From: Competibacter_A sp002352125
GTDB taxonomy: Bacteria > Pseudomonadota > Gammaproteobacteria > Competibacterales > Competibacteraceae
DNA: 64,000 nucleotides
Direction of reading: 5' to 3'
Assembly: GCA_035441325.1 (NCBI GenBank)
Contig: DAOROA010000009.1
Location: forward strand, 1-64,000
The translations under genes and the position numbers were made by a program. The notes under the pieces were generated by a model, which was not told the DNA's origin, searched no databases, and saw only the letters and a list, made by a program, of their open reading frames with translations. Positions 1 to 7,542 of this stretch are shown here, in pieces. Within the stretch, counting starts at the first letter, position 1. Every line of letters starts with the position of its first letter.

Positions 1-624
1 CATGTACTCTTTCAGAATGTCGTTCTGAATGGTGCCGGTCAGCTTCTCGTGCGAAACGCCCTGCTCTTCGGCGGCGACGATGTAGAACGCCAGCACCGGC
101 AACACCGCGCCATTCATGGTCATCGACACCGACATCTGATCGAGCGGGATGCCGCTGAACAGGATTTCCATGTCCAGCAAGGAATCGATCGCCACGCCGG
201 CCTTGCCGACATCGCCGACCACTCGCGCGTGGTCGGAGTCATAGCCGCGATGGGTCGCCAGATCGAAGGCGATGGACAAACCTTTTTGCCCAGCGGCCAG
301 GTTGCGGCGATAGAAGGCGTTGGACTCCTCGGCGGTGGAGAAACCGGCGTACTGGCGCACCGTCCACGGCTGGGTCACATACATCGCCGGATAGGGGCCG
401 CGCAGGAACGGCGGCACGCCGGCGACGTAGCCCAGATGCTGCAAATCCTTGATGTCGTCCCGCGTGTACAGCGGTTTGACGTCGATGTGTTCCATCGTCG
501 CCGAGACCAGTTGTTCCAGGGTCTTCCCGGTGGCCTTTTCCACCGTTGCCTTCCAATCGGCGAAACTGGGCTTGGGAAAGTCCACGCCGTAGGCCATCGT
601 GGTGAAATCGGGTGACTTGCTCAT
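1..624 (-). CDS. mutB: Methylmalonyl-CoA mutase large subunit, N-terminal part (runs off left edge)
   Basis: This is the catalytic, adenosylcobalamin-dependent subunit that interconverts succinyl-CoA and (R)-methylmalonyl-CoA. Only the first 208 codons are inside the window and the frame is open at base 1. The visible part is the start of the substrate-binding TIM barrel: the motif FSTAEESNAFYRRNLAAG (residues 95-112), then GLSIAFDLATHRGYDSDH (115-132) and MSVSMTMNGAVLPVLAFYI (164-182) are hallmark stretches of MutB/ScpA proteins. The C-terminal B12-binding domain lies outside. The ATG overlaps the TGA of the upstream mutA as ATGA, so the two subunits are translationally coupled. Identity is secure; only the C-terminus cannot be checked. 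Confidence 0.96.
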   Translation of the reverse strand, partial: MSKSPDFTTMAYGVDFPKPSFADWKATVEKATGKTLEQLVSATMEHIDVKPLYTRDDIKDLQHLGYVAGVPPFLRGPYPAMYVTQPWTVRQYAGFSTAEESNAFYRRNLAAGQKGLSIAFDLATHRGYDSDHARVVGDVGKAGVAIDSLLDMEILFSGIPLDQMSVSMTMNGAVLPVLAFYIVAAEEQGVSHEKLTGTIQNDILKEYM

Positions 625-2759
625 TGGGCGACCCCCATCTTCTTCTGCAAGGTTGACAACAGAGCTTGGCAATTGGCGTTGAGGTGGATGAAGTCGTCCA
701 CACCGGCGGCTTTGAACGCTTCGACGTGATCGGCCGGATAGCCAGCCAGCATCACGGTTAGATTGGGAACGGCCTTTTTCAGTTTTTCGACCAGCGGCGG
801 GACGATATCCGGGTAGGTCGGATCGGTGGAGCAGATGACTACCGCCTTGGCGCCGGAAGCCAGGGCTGCATCCGCCGCTTCGTCCGGGGTGCTGAAGCCG
901 GATGGATAGATCGTCTCGAAACCGCCGACGCCGACGAAAGCGGTGGCGAAATCGGCGCGGGCCTTGTGCTGGGTCAGCGGCCCCATAGTGGCCAGAAACA
1001 CCTGCGGCCGCTGGCCGATGCGGGCGACGTAGGTTTCCGCTGCTTGCCGCAGCGCCTCGAACGTCTGCGCGCCGCGATGGGCGTGGACGGCGGTAGCGGT
1101 GGGGCCGGGTTTGGCGTTGGCGCGGGCCGCTTGAGCGATTTCGCCCAAGGTTGCACCGGCGAGCGCGGCTTGAATCGCGGTTTCAACCACGTTGCCGCCC
1201 TTGCTCAATTGATCCAGCGCCGACTGCTTTTGGCTGGAAGCACCGGCCCGGTATTGTTTGAGTGCTGCCGCCCGTTCCGACTGCACCGCCCAGGCATCCA
1301 CTGGCGCCGGTTCGATCCGGATTTCCTTCAGGTTCGGATACATGTTGGTACCGACAAAAATATCCTTGCGCTTGGCGAGGTTAGCGGCGCGCTTGGTAGC
1401 GGTGCCGGCGATTTGAGACTGCGGCCAGCCGGCTGCCAGCGCCTTGGCCATGCCGCCCTGTTTCTCGACTTCCTGGAAAAGCGCCCAGGTCTTGCGGGCG
1501 ACCGAGTCGGTCAGGTTCTCGACGTACCAGGAACCGCCGGCCGGGTCCACGGTGCGAGTGATGTGGCTTTCCTCGCGCAGCACGGTGTGCGTGTTGCGAG
1601 CGACGCGACGGGAGAATTCGTCCGGTACGCGAAGCAGTTCGTCGAACGGCGAGATATGCAGGCTGTCGCAGCCGCCGACCGCGCCGGAAAACGCCTCGGT
1701 GGTGGCGCGCAGCAGGTTGACGTGCGGGTCGTAGACGGTTTGGTTCCAGGCCGAGGTGCGGGCGTGCAGGCTCATCTTCTGCGAAGCTTCGTTGCCGCCG
1801 AACGCCTGGACGATCTTGGCCCACAGCAACCGCGCGGCGCGCAGCCGGGCGATTTCCATGAAGAAATTCGTGCCGATGGACAGGGAGAAACGGATACGCG
1901 GGGCGATATCGTCGATGCTGAGACCGCGCGCCTGCATGGCGCGGACGTAATCGACCGCCGTGGCCAGCACGAAGGCCAGTTCCTGGGTGGCGCTGGAGCC
2001 GCCGTTGTGATAGGGGCTGCCTTGCACGGTGATCGTCTGCACTTGCGGGGCGTTGGCCTTGGCCCAGGCGGCCAGTTGCGCCATCACGTCGTAGACGCCA
2101 TCCAGATCGCGGGGCAGCCGGCCGTCGCGGGCCAACTGGCCCAACGGGTCCATGCCGATCGCGCCGCGCACCTTGGCCAGCGATTTGCCCTGTTTTTGGA
2201 CCAGCGCCGCCAGCAGGGCGGTAAAGGTCAGGGCGCTGGTGCTGGCTTGGATATAGACCGGCACCGCTTCCAGATCGACGCCGTCCAGCGCCTGAGCGAG
2301 ATCGGCGACGCTGGAGATGGACAGGCCGCCCCGGCCGACATCGTCGGCTTCTGCCTGATCGGCATCGACGCCGGCCAGGGTCGGGCGGTCGAGCACCAGG
2401 TTGACGGCGTTCTGGCCGCGCGATAGATCGGCGCGCAGCGCTTCGTTGAGCGCCGTCGGCGTGGCGTAGGGCAGTTCTTGCGCGACATCCCAACTGTTGG
2501 CGACATAGCCCAGCGGCGTGGTGCCGCGCAGGTAAGGGGCAAAGCCGGGCAGACTGTCCAGGTGGGGCAGTCCTTCGATATCTTCTTGCCGGTACATCGG
2601 CTGGAGGTCGATGTCCTCATAGGTCTTGGTGACCAGCCGTTTCTCGAACGGCGCGCCCTTCAGGAACTTGTCGACGACCTTGCGCCACTCCTCGTAAGGG
2701 GTTGGGGGGAATTCGTTGAACGCCGGGGTCGCCGCGTCCGCTTGTTGTTGATTCGACAT
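621..2759 (-). CDS. mutA: Methylmalonyl-CoA mutase small subunit
   Basis: This is the non-catalytic partner of MutB in the heterodimeric mutase, 712 residues from the chosen ATG. The start at 2759 is preferred over upstream in-frame starts because a GGAGG box sits six bases before it and the protein then begins MSNQQQ. The mutase barrel fold is recognisable (for example GRGGLSISSVADLAQAL near residue 145 and GGSWYVENLTDSVARKTWALF-type sequence before residue 450). The last 130 residues resemble a cobalamin-binding Rossmann domain but lack the DxHxxG cobalamin-ligand motif, as expected for the MutA subunit. It is followed by mutB with a 4-base overlap and is divergent from a VOC-family gene, so a propionyl/methylmalonyl-CoA function for the locus is likely. 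Confidence 0.95.
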   Translation of the reverse strand: MSNQQQADAATPAFNEFPPTPYEEWRKVVDKFLKGAPFEKRLVTKTYEDIDLQPMYRQEDIEGLPHLDSLPGFAPYLRGTTPLGYVANSWDVAQELPYATPTALNEALRADLSRGQNAVNLVLDRPTLAGVDADQAEADDVGRGGLSISSVADLAQALDGVDLEAVPVYIQASTSALTFTALLAALVQKQGKSLAKVRGAIGMDPLGQLARDGRLPRDLDGVYDVMAQLAAWAKANAPQVQTITVQGSPYHNGGSSATQELAFVLATAVDYVRAMQARGLSIDDIAPRIRFSLSIGTNFFMEIARLRAARLLWAKIVQAFGGNEASQKMSLHARTSAWNQTVYDPHVNLLRATTEAFSGAVGGCDSLHISPFDELLRVPDEFSRRVARNTHTVLREESHITRTVDPAGGSWYVENLTDSVARKTWALFQEVEKQGGMAKALAAGWPQSQIAGTATKRAANLAKRKDIFVGTNMYPNLKEIRIEPAPVDAWAVQSERAAALKQYRAGASSQKQSALDQLSKGGNVVETAIQAALAGATLGEIAQAARANAKPGPTATAVHAHRGAQTFEALRQAAETYVARIGQRPQVFLATMGPLTQHKARADFATAFVGVGGFETIYPSGFSTPDEAADAALASGAKAVVICSTDPTYPDIVPPLVEKLKKAVPNLTVMLAGYPADHVEAFKAAGVDDFIHLNANCQALLSTLQKKMGVAQ

Positions 2760-2913
2760 GCGCATCCTCCAGTGGATCGAAACGCGATGGGTGGACAGTA
2801 CCGCGAAAGTATACCGAATGTTGCCTGATTTCTGGTGGGGAATCGCGCCGAAAGGAACGGAAGGCGGTTGCAATCGCGGGGCCGAATGACATACTGAAAA
2901 GGTTTGTTAACCG

Positions 2914-2949
2914 ACCCCTCACCCCCCAAACCTCTCCCGCCAGGGGAGA
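2914..2949. repeat. Interspersed C-rich palindromic repeat, copy 1
   Basis: A CCCCTCACCCCCC-A-ACCTCTCCCGC stretch followed by GGGGAGA sits in the mutA/epimerase intergenic gap. Its first 26 bases closely match those at 55779-55805, so these are two copies of one short interspersed repeat. The terminator-like hairpin at 15690-15713 has a similar CTCTCCC..GGGAGA core. Such repeats commonly fold into hairpins; no coding function is implied. Confidence 0.5.
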
Positions 2950-2974
2950 ACGACGCAATCCGCAGGAGGTTTTT

Positions 2975-3448
2975 GTGTCCGATAGACCTTTCAAAGTGCT
3001 GGGCATTCAACAGATCGCCATCGGCGGGCTGGACAAGTCCAAGCTGAGCCGGCTTTGGATCGATACGCTGGGCCTGACTCTGACCGGCAACTTCCGCAGC
3101 GAGCGGGAGAACGTGGACGAGGACATCGCCGCCATCGGTTCCGGCCCCTTCAAGGTGGAAGTGGACTTGATGCAGCCGATCGATCCCGGTAAGGCGCCCA
3201 AGGTCCACGAACCGCAACTCAATCACATCGGGTTGTGGATCGATAATTTGGCGGGCGCGGTGGAGTGGCTGACCGCCAAGGGGATGCGCTTCACCCCCGG
3301 CGGCATCCGCAAGGGTGCGGCCGGTTTCGATGTCTGCTTCCTCCATCCCAAGGGCAACGACGCCACCCCGCTGTCCGGCGAGGGCGTGCTGATCGAGCTG
3401 ATCCAGGCGCCGCCGGAAGTGATCGAAGCGTTTGCCAAGGTCGCGTAG
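2975..3448 (+). CDS. VOC-superfamily protein, probable methylmalonyl-CoA epimerase-like
   Basis: A 157-residue protein of the vicinal-oxygen-chelate (glyoxalase/bleomycin-resistance) fold with two beta-alpha-beta-beta-beta modules. The GTG start is chosen because AGGAGGT lies just upstream at 2964-2970. The second module shows NHIGLWIDNLAGAVEWL and ends in GVLIELIQAPPE, matching the metal-binding His and Glu of methylmalonyl-CoA epimerases. The first-module ligand, usually His in a DHVAIAV-type strand, aligns with Gln here (IQQIAIGGLD), and the second ligand, usually Gln, aligns with Asp. Divergent placement beside mutA/mutB supports an epimerase converting the S and R forms of methylmalonyl-CoA. 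The altered ligands leave room for another VOC reaction, so no gene symbol is given. Confidence 0.7.
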   Translation: MSDRPFKVLGIQQIAIGGLDKSKLSRLWIDTLGLTLTGNFRSERENVDEDIAAIGSGPFKVEVDLMQPIDPGKAPKVHEPQLNHIGLWIDNLAGAVEWLTAKGMRFTPGGIRKGAAGFDVCFLHPKGNDATPLSGEGVLIELIQAPPEVIEAFAKVA

Positions 3449-3554
3449 GAGCTGGAAAAATCCCTTGTCCTCGCCTCGCTCGCTCTCTGCGAGGGGCGCG
3501 GGGGCGAGCGGGCTTGGCGGTGTCCTCTGGACGAAGCGTAGAGGAGTGTCGAGC

Positions 3555-3761
3555 ATGCCGAAGATCACCCTGGAATTTACCGACGAGCTTTACCAGAAGC
3601 TTAAAAATCTTGCCGCCCGCGAGAGGATCGACGAGGTGGAAGTGATCCGCCGCGCCCTGGGACTCTATAGTTACAGCCACGACGAAGTGGTGGAACGCAA
3701 GCGCAAGCTTTCCATCACGGACGAGCAGGACAAGGTGCTCAAGCACATCGTGTTCGATTAG
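3555..3761 (+). CDS. Small ribbon-helix-helix-like protein
   Basis: A 68-residue protein. The start is set at the ATG at 3555, which has an AGGAG box nine bases upstream. The sequence begins ITLEFTDELYQKLKNLAARE (a short strand followed by a helix), then IDEVEVIRRALGLYSY (a second helix), the pattern of CopG/Arc ribbon-helix-helix DNA-binding proteins; the C-terminal 25 residues are charged. It lies 39 bases before the membrane protein gene of the CHAT operon and on the same strand, so it may be that operon's autoregulator or another small component. The assignment comes from pattern only; the gene is too short for certainty about function. Confidence 0.65.
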   Translation: MPKITLEFTDELYQKLKNLAARERIDEVEVIRRALGLYSYSHDEVVERKRKLSITDEQDKVLKHIVFD

Positions 3762-3800
3762 TTTTTATTTCGGATCAATGGCTTTTGGGAGCGTATCGCC

Positions 3801-4274
3801 ATGGACCAGCAAGACGGTTCTTCCCCCAAGGAGCAGGTATCGTTATCGGAATTGACCGGCGGCGGATCGGGCGCCAAGGAGGGGCAGGTGCCGCTCAAGG
3901 GCTTGGGCGAAGATTGGCGGGGCGTGGTGCGAGAGCGGCCCACCTTTCAGCAGTTCAAAGGGGCATACCTCGCCGAGATGGTGTTGTGGTTCATTTTCGG
4001 GTTGCTCGCGATCATGTTGCTGGCTTGGTGCGCGACCTACCCCAACGTCGCCGATTTAGAAGCGGTTCTGGGTAAGGCGGCGGACGGTAGCACGATGGAA
4101 ATCGGCAAGGAGAGGCTGCAAGCGTTGCAGAGTTTGCGCAGCGAGCATGCCAACGCCTTCCGCGACTTGTTTCAACTGGCCGTCGCTTCGGTGCTGGTGC
4201 CGATTTTTACCCTGCTGGCCGGTTACGCTTTCGGCAGCCGGGAGGCGGAGAAAGCCGGCAATCAGCAGAAATGA
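3801..4274 (+). CDS. Two-TM membrane protein encoded with the CHAT-STAND protein
   Basis: A 157-residue protein not recognised as a named family. The first 58 residues are polar and Gly/Ser-rich. Two hydrophobic segments follow, at about residues 59-79 (MVLWFIFGLLAIMLLAWCA) and 123-144 (LFQLAVASVLVPIFTLLAGYAF), separated by a charged, probably helical 40-residue linker; the tail is short and polar. This predicts an inner-membrane hairpin with both ends on one side. GGGAG at 3787-3791 supports the start. Its stop overlaps the start of the CHAT-NB-ARC-TPR gene (ATGA), so the two are almost certainly co-translated. By analogy with caspase-like proteases paired with membrane effectors it could be a partner or substrate of the CHAT protease, but that is inference. 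Confidence 0.75.
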   Translation: MDQQDGSSPKEQVSLSELTGGGSGAKEGQVPLKGLGEDWRGVVRERPTFQQFKGAYLAEMVLWFIFGLLAIMLLAWCATYPNVADLEAVLGKAADGSTMEIGKERLQALQSLRSEHANAFRDLFQLAVASVLVPIFTLLAGYAFGSREAEKAGNQQK

Positions 4275-7200
4275 GCCGCCCGCCGGTTTTGTACGTCGGC
4301 CTCGCCGCGCCGTTGCTGGAGGAATTTTACGTCTGGCGGGCGCGATTGCCGGACGGCAAACCTTTCCGCCGTAGCCAAACCGGGGCTTATGATTTCCGTG
4401 ATGCCGGTTCGGGCGTGACGGAGTTTTACACCGGCCGCCAGGTTAGCCCGGAGCGGGTACGGCAGGAGGTGGAGGGACGCGGCGGAGAGTTGCTAACGCT
4501 GCGGCCGACCTTCGGCAACCAGTCTGTCTCGCCCGTCGATCATCGCCCAGTGCTGGCGGCCCTGAAACGGCACCTGCAAGACCAGCCGGTGCAAATCGTT
4601 CCCCGCATCGGCTTGACCCGGCAGTTGTTGCAGCAGGATTTGGGCAGACTGCGGCCCGAACTGGTGCTGTTGCATTGCCACGGCACGGCGGAAGGCGGTT
4701 TGTTGTTCGAGGACGGGCGGGGGCGGGCGGATTTCGTGCTCGGCAGGTGGCTGTTTCCGCTGTTTCGGCCCCGGCCCCGGGTGTTGTTGCTGAACGCCTG
4801 CTATTCCGAAAAAGTGTTGCGGGACGCGGGCGATCAGGCCACTTGGCCGGATGGCGCCATCGTCTACATCGACGCCGAAACGCCTTTGGAAGTGGGCGCC
4901 GGGGCGGCGTTTCAGGAGCAGTTCTACGCGCTGTTGTTACAGGGCGAGCCTGTCGCAGAAGCCTTCGAGTCCGCCCGGCAATACCTCGCCCACGATGCCG
5001 ATTTCGGCGATCTGTCGGTTCCCGGCGACGCCATTTCTCCCAGCGCCAAATTCCGGCTGCAACCGGGCGGCGAGTCGGTGCGCCTGTCGATTCCCGCCGA
5101 TCCGCCGGCGGTCGCGCCGACCCCATCGCCTCCCGCGCCGCGCCATCGCCTGCCTCGCTCCACCGAGCGGTTCGTCGGCCGGCGGCGGGAAATGGCGGCA
5201 AGCCTTGGCGCGCTGTTGCCTCCCCGCCGGCCGGGTTTGGGGGAAGGCGAGCGGCGCATCGTGACCCTGACCCGCGAGGGCGGCATCGGCAAAACGGCGC
5301 TGGCGTTGGAAATGGCCGACTGGTGCGAGGAGCGGGCGGCGTTTCCGGGCGGCATTTTCGAATTGGCCTGCGAGCATTTCCGCAGCGTGCCGGAGTGGTT
5401 GAGCCAATTGCTGGATCGATTCGGCGTGCCGTTGCAGGAGCAGCGCGGCGATTTGCTGGAACTGCTGGCCGGTCGGCTGGCGGCATCGTTTCCCCCCGAA
5501 CGGCCGGCCTTGTTGCTGCTGGACAATCTGGACGATCTGTTCGGTCGCGACCTGCGGCGGGATGCCGCCGCCGTGCTGGAAACGGCGCTGACCGCGACGC
5601 CCGCCTTGCGGGTGCTGGCGACCTGTCGCTGGCCGTTGGGATTGGCGGATCACGAAACCGAGGTGGAAATCAAACCGCTGGACGAAGCAGAGGCGTGCAA
5701 CGTGTTCCTGTCGCATCTGACCTCTCCAACGTGCAAGCGTGAGTTTCAGAGGAGTTGGGGGCAAGAGAACGGCCTTAGCCGGCAGCTCATCGCCCTGTCC
5801 GGTCGCCATCCGCAATCGCTGCGGCTGCTGGCCCGGCAATTGGAACGGCCGGGAATGACCCTGAAGCGGTTGGTCGAGGAAGCGCGGGCCGATTTGTTGA
5901 AGGTGCTGGTCGATCCGCTGGCCGACGACGAGGCCAGCCGCTTGGAAAAGGTGAAGGTTTCTTGCGGGCTGTCCTATCGCCACCTGAGCGAAGCCGGGAA
6001 ATTGTTGTTCGCGCAATTGTCCCGCCTGCCGGGCGGCGTCTGGTGCGGGAAGTTACCAGAGCATTATCTGGGCTGGGCCGTACTGCTGGGGGAGAACTGG
6101 CGCGCGGTGCTGGAACAGGAACTGGAGCATTACGCGCTGGTGCATTACGAGCCATCGGGCGAAGCGGAAGGCGAAGGCCGCTTCGCGATGCTGCCTTCCA
6201 TGCTGGAGTTTGCCGGCGAAAAGTATCGGGCTGCCGGCCACATAAGCGTTCACCTCCCCCCTTTGAAAAAGGGGGGTCGGGGGGGATTTCGCATGGGCGC
6301 CGGGGCCAAAATCCCCCCTCACCCCCCTTTGCCAAAGGGGGGGACTGAACGGTTACCCGGCCACAAGGATTGGGAGGCCGGTTGGCTGACCTTCTGGCGG
6401 CAACGTCTGGATGCGTGGGATGAATGGATAAAGGGCCGGGTGCCGGAAGACATGGCGCTAGCGCCGGAATTCCATCACCGGCTGGTCGTGTTGGCCTGCC
6501 GCCTGTTCGAGCAAACCCAAGCGAACTGGCTGGCGGCGTTCGATGCCCTGGCCACCGGGCGGGACGGTTCCGCGCTGCGCGGGTTGTTGCTGCGCATGGT
6601 GAAGTTCCTGCAACTGAGCGGCCAGCGGGTGCTGGAACGGGAGCTAACCGAACGAGCCGTGACGACGATCCGGCAGGGTGGGGCGGAAGCAGACCTCGCG
6701 CTTTGTCTCATCATTTTGGGCATCGTGCTCCGTGACCTGGGGGAGCGGGAAGCGGCGCGGGCGGCCTACGAGGAGGCGCTGGGGATTTACCGCCGGCTGG
6801 CGGGGCAACACCCGGCGGCCTACGAGCCGGCCGTGGCGGCGACGCTCAACAACCTGGGCATCGTGCTCGGCGACCTGGGGGAGCGGGAAGCGGCGCGGGC
6901 AGCCTGCGAGGAGGCGCTGGGGATTTACCGCCGGCTGGCGGGGCAACACCCGGCGGCCTACGAGCCGGCCGTGGCGGCGACGCTCAACAACCTGGGCATC
7001 GTGCTCGGCGACCTGGGGGAGCGGGAAGCGGCGCGGGCGGCCTACGAGGAGGCGCTGGCGATTCGTCGCCGGCTGGCGGGGCAACACCCGGCGGCCTACG
7101 AGCCGGACGTGGCGATGACGCTCAACAACCTGGGCATCGTGCTCCGCGCCCTGGGGGAGCGGGAAGCGGCGCGGGCGGCCTACGAGGAGGCGCTGAGGCT

Positions 7201-7351
7201 GTATCGACCGTTTTTTGAGCGATGGCCCCAGGCGTTTGGGGAAAACTTCTTCATCTTTTTGCGCAACTACACCAATCTGGTCGAGGAAACCGAACAAGAC
7301 CCGTGGTGGCAGCTTTGGCGGGAATGGCAGACCCGCGAGCAAGACGAGTGA
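4271..7351 (+). CDS. CHAT protease - NB-ARC/STAND ATPase - TPR protein
   Basis: A 1026-residue three-module protein. Residues 1-260 form a CHAT (caspase-HetF-associated with TPRs) domain with the candidate catalytic His in LLHCHGTAEGG (H135 or H137) and Cys in LLLNACYSEK (C177). Residues 300-560 are an NB-ARC-like STAND NTPase: FVGRRREM at the start, Walker A GGIGKTAL at 337-344, Walker B ALLLLDNLDDL at about 413-423, and an RVLATCRWPLGL sensor-like strand. After a helical spacer, residues 816-980 are tandem TPR-like repeats. This architecture is that of signal-sensing STAND proteins in which ligand binding to the repeats drives oligomerisation and effector activation, as in bacterial antiviral or death systems. 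A 41-codon in-frame mobile-element insertion interrupts residues 657-698. It is co-translated with the upstream two-TM gene. The actual substrate and trigger are unknown. Confidence 0.88.
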   Translation: MSRPPVLYVGLAAPLLEEFYVWRARLPDGKPFRRSQTGAYDFRDAGSGVTEFYTGRQVSPERVRQEVEGRGGELLTLRPTFGNQSVSPVDHRPVLAALKRHLQDQPVQIVPRIGLTRQLLQQDLGRLRPELVLLHCHGTAEGGLLFEDGRGRADFVLGRWLFPLFRPRPRVLLLNACYSEKVLRDAGDQATWPDGAIVYIDAETPLEVGAGAAFQEQFYALLLQGEPVAEAFESARQYLAHDADFGDLSVPGDAISPSAKFRLQPGGESVRLSIPADPPAVAPTPSPPAPRHRLPRSTERFVGRRREMAASLGALLPPRRPGLGEGERRIVTLTREGGIGKTALALEMADWCEERAAFPGGIFELACEHFRSVPEWLSQLLDRFGVPLQEQRGDLLELLAGRLAASFPPERPALLLLDNLDDLFGRDLRRDAAAVLETALTATPALRVLATCRWPLGLADHETEVEIKPLDEAEACNVFLSHLTSPTCKREFQRSWGQENGLSRQLIALSGRHPQSLRLLARQLERPGMTLKRLVEEARADLLKVLVDPLADDEASRLEKVKVSCGLSYRHLSEAGKLLFAQLSRLPGGVWCGKLPEHYLGWAVLLGENWRAVLEQELEHYALVHYEPSGEAEGEGRFAMLPSMLEFAGEKYRAAGHISVHLPPLKKGGRGGFRMGAGAKIPPHPPLPKGGTERLPGHKDWEAGWLTFWRQRLDAWDEWIKGRVPEDMALAPEFHHRLVVLACRLFEQTQANWLAAFDALATGRDGSALRGLLLRMVKFLQLSGQRVLERELTERAVTTIRQGGAEADLALCLIILGIVLRDLGEREAARAAYEEALGIYRRLAGQHPAAYEPAVAATLNNLGIVLGDLGEREAARAACEEALGIYRRLAGQHPAAYEPAVAATLNNLGIVLGDLGEREAARAAYEEALAIRRRLAGQHPAAYEPDVAMTLNNLGIVLRALGEREAARAAYEEALRLYRPFFERWPQAFGENFFIFLRNYTNLVEETEQDPWWQLWREWQTREQDE
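6234..6365. mobile_element. In-frame palindromic MITE with 9-bp target-site duplication inside the CHAT-STAND gene
   Basis: The element proper is 6243-6356 (114 bp). Its ends are inverted repeats (TAAGCGTTCA at the left; the right end reads TAACCGTTCA on the opposite strand), and its inner arms 6255-6289 and 6309-6344 are a G/C-tract inverted repeat of about 35 bp. The 9-bp sequence CCGGCCACA flanks it directly at 6234-6242 and 6357-6365, a target-site duplication. Element plus duplication adds 123 bp, exactly 41 codons, with no stop in the reading frame. Removing it joins ...YRAAGH to KDWEAGW, giving a smooth ancestral 985-residue protein. It encodes no transposase and would need one in trans. 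Confidence 0.85.
6716..7213 (+). repeat. Tandem 138-bp TPR-coding repeats
   Basis: Three full units begin at 6716, 6854 and 6992, and a fourth, diverging unit begins at 7130. Each full unit is 138 bp (46 residues) with the consensus LGIVLxDLGEREAARAA followed by EEALGIYRRLAGQHPA. The units are nearly identical at the nucleotide level, including silent sites, so they arose by recent duplication or are kept uniform by gene conversion. They form the C-terminal sensor-like array of the CHAT-STAND protein. Confidence 0.9.
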
Positions 7352-7542
7352 ACGGTTCCGAAACTTCCCCGCTGCTCCGCTTAAACCTCCCTATAATCGT
7401 TATCGGTTCGGCAGGCAGCACGCCCGCGCGCGTCGCCCGTCGGTTCGGCAAAACGGATCGCGGTCGTTGCCCGCCAACCGCCACGTCGCATCATCGAGAC
7501 AGCTAAAACCCAGCCAACGAACCTATTTCCGAGGAGGCGCGA

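Noticed and set aside
966..2493. Long plus- and minus-strand frames overlapping mutA
   Set aside because: Arg/Gly/Pro-rich shadow frames in a high-G+C coding gene, with no recognisable domain.
3801..4274. Two-TM protein considered as a bacterial gasdermin paired with the CHAT protease
   Set aside because: Too short and it is a simple TM hairpin; gasdermins are larger, beta-rich and carry an N-terminal lipid-modified Cys region.
6716..7213. Regularly spaced near-identical repeats that could suggest a CRISPR array
   Set aside because: The 138-bp units are contiguous, code for TPR-like helices in one open frame and have no unique spacers.
7392..7397. Perfect TATAAT ahead of the acyl-CoA synthetase
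   Set aside because: No acceptable -35 hexamer at 16-18 bases upstream, so it was not called as a promoter.
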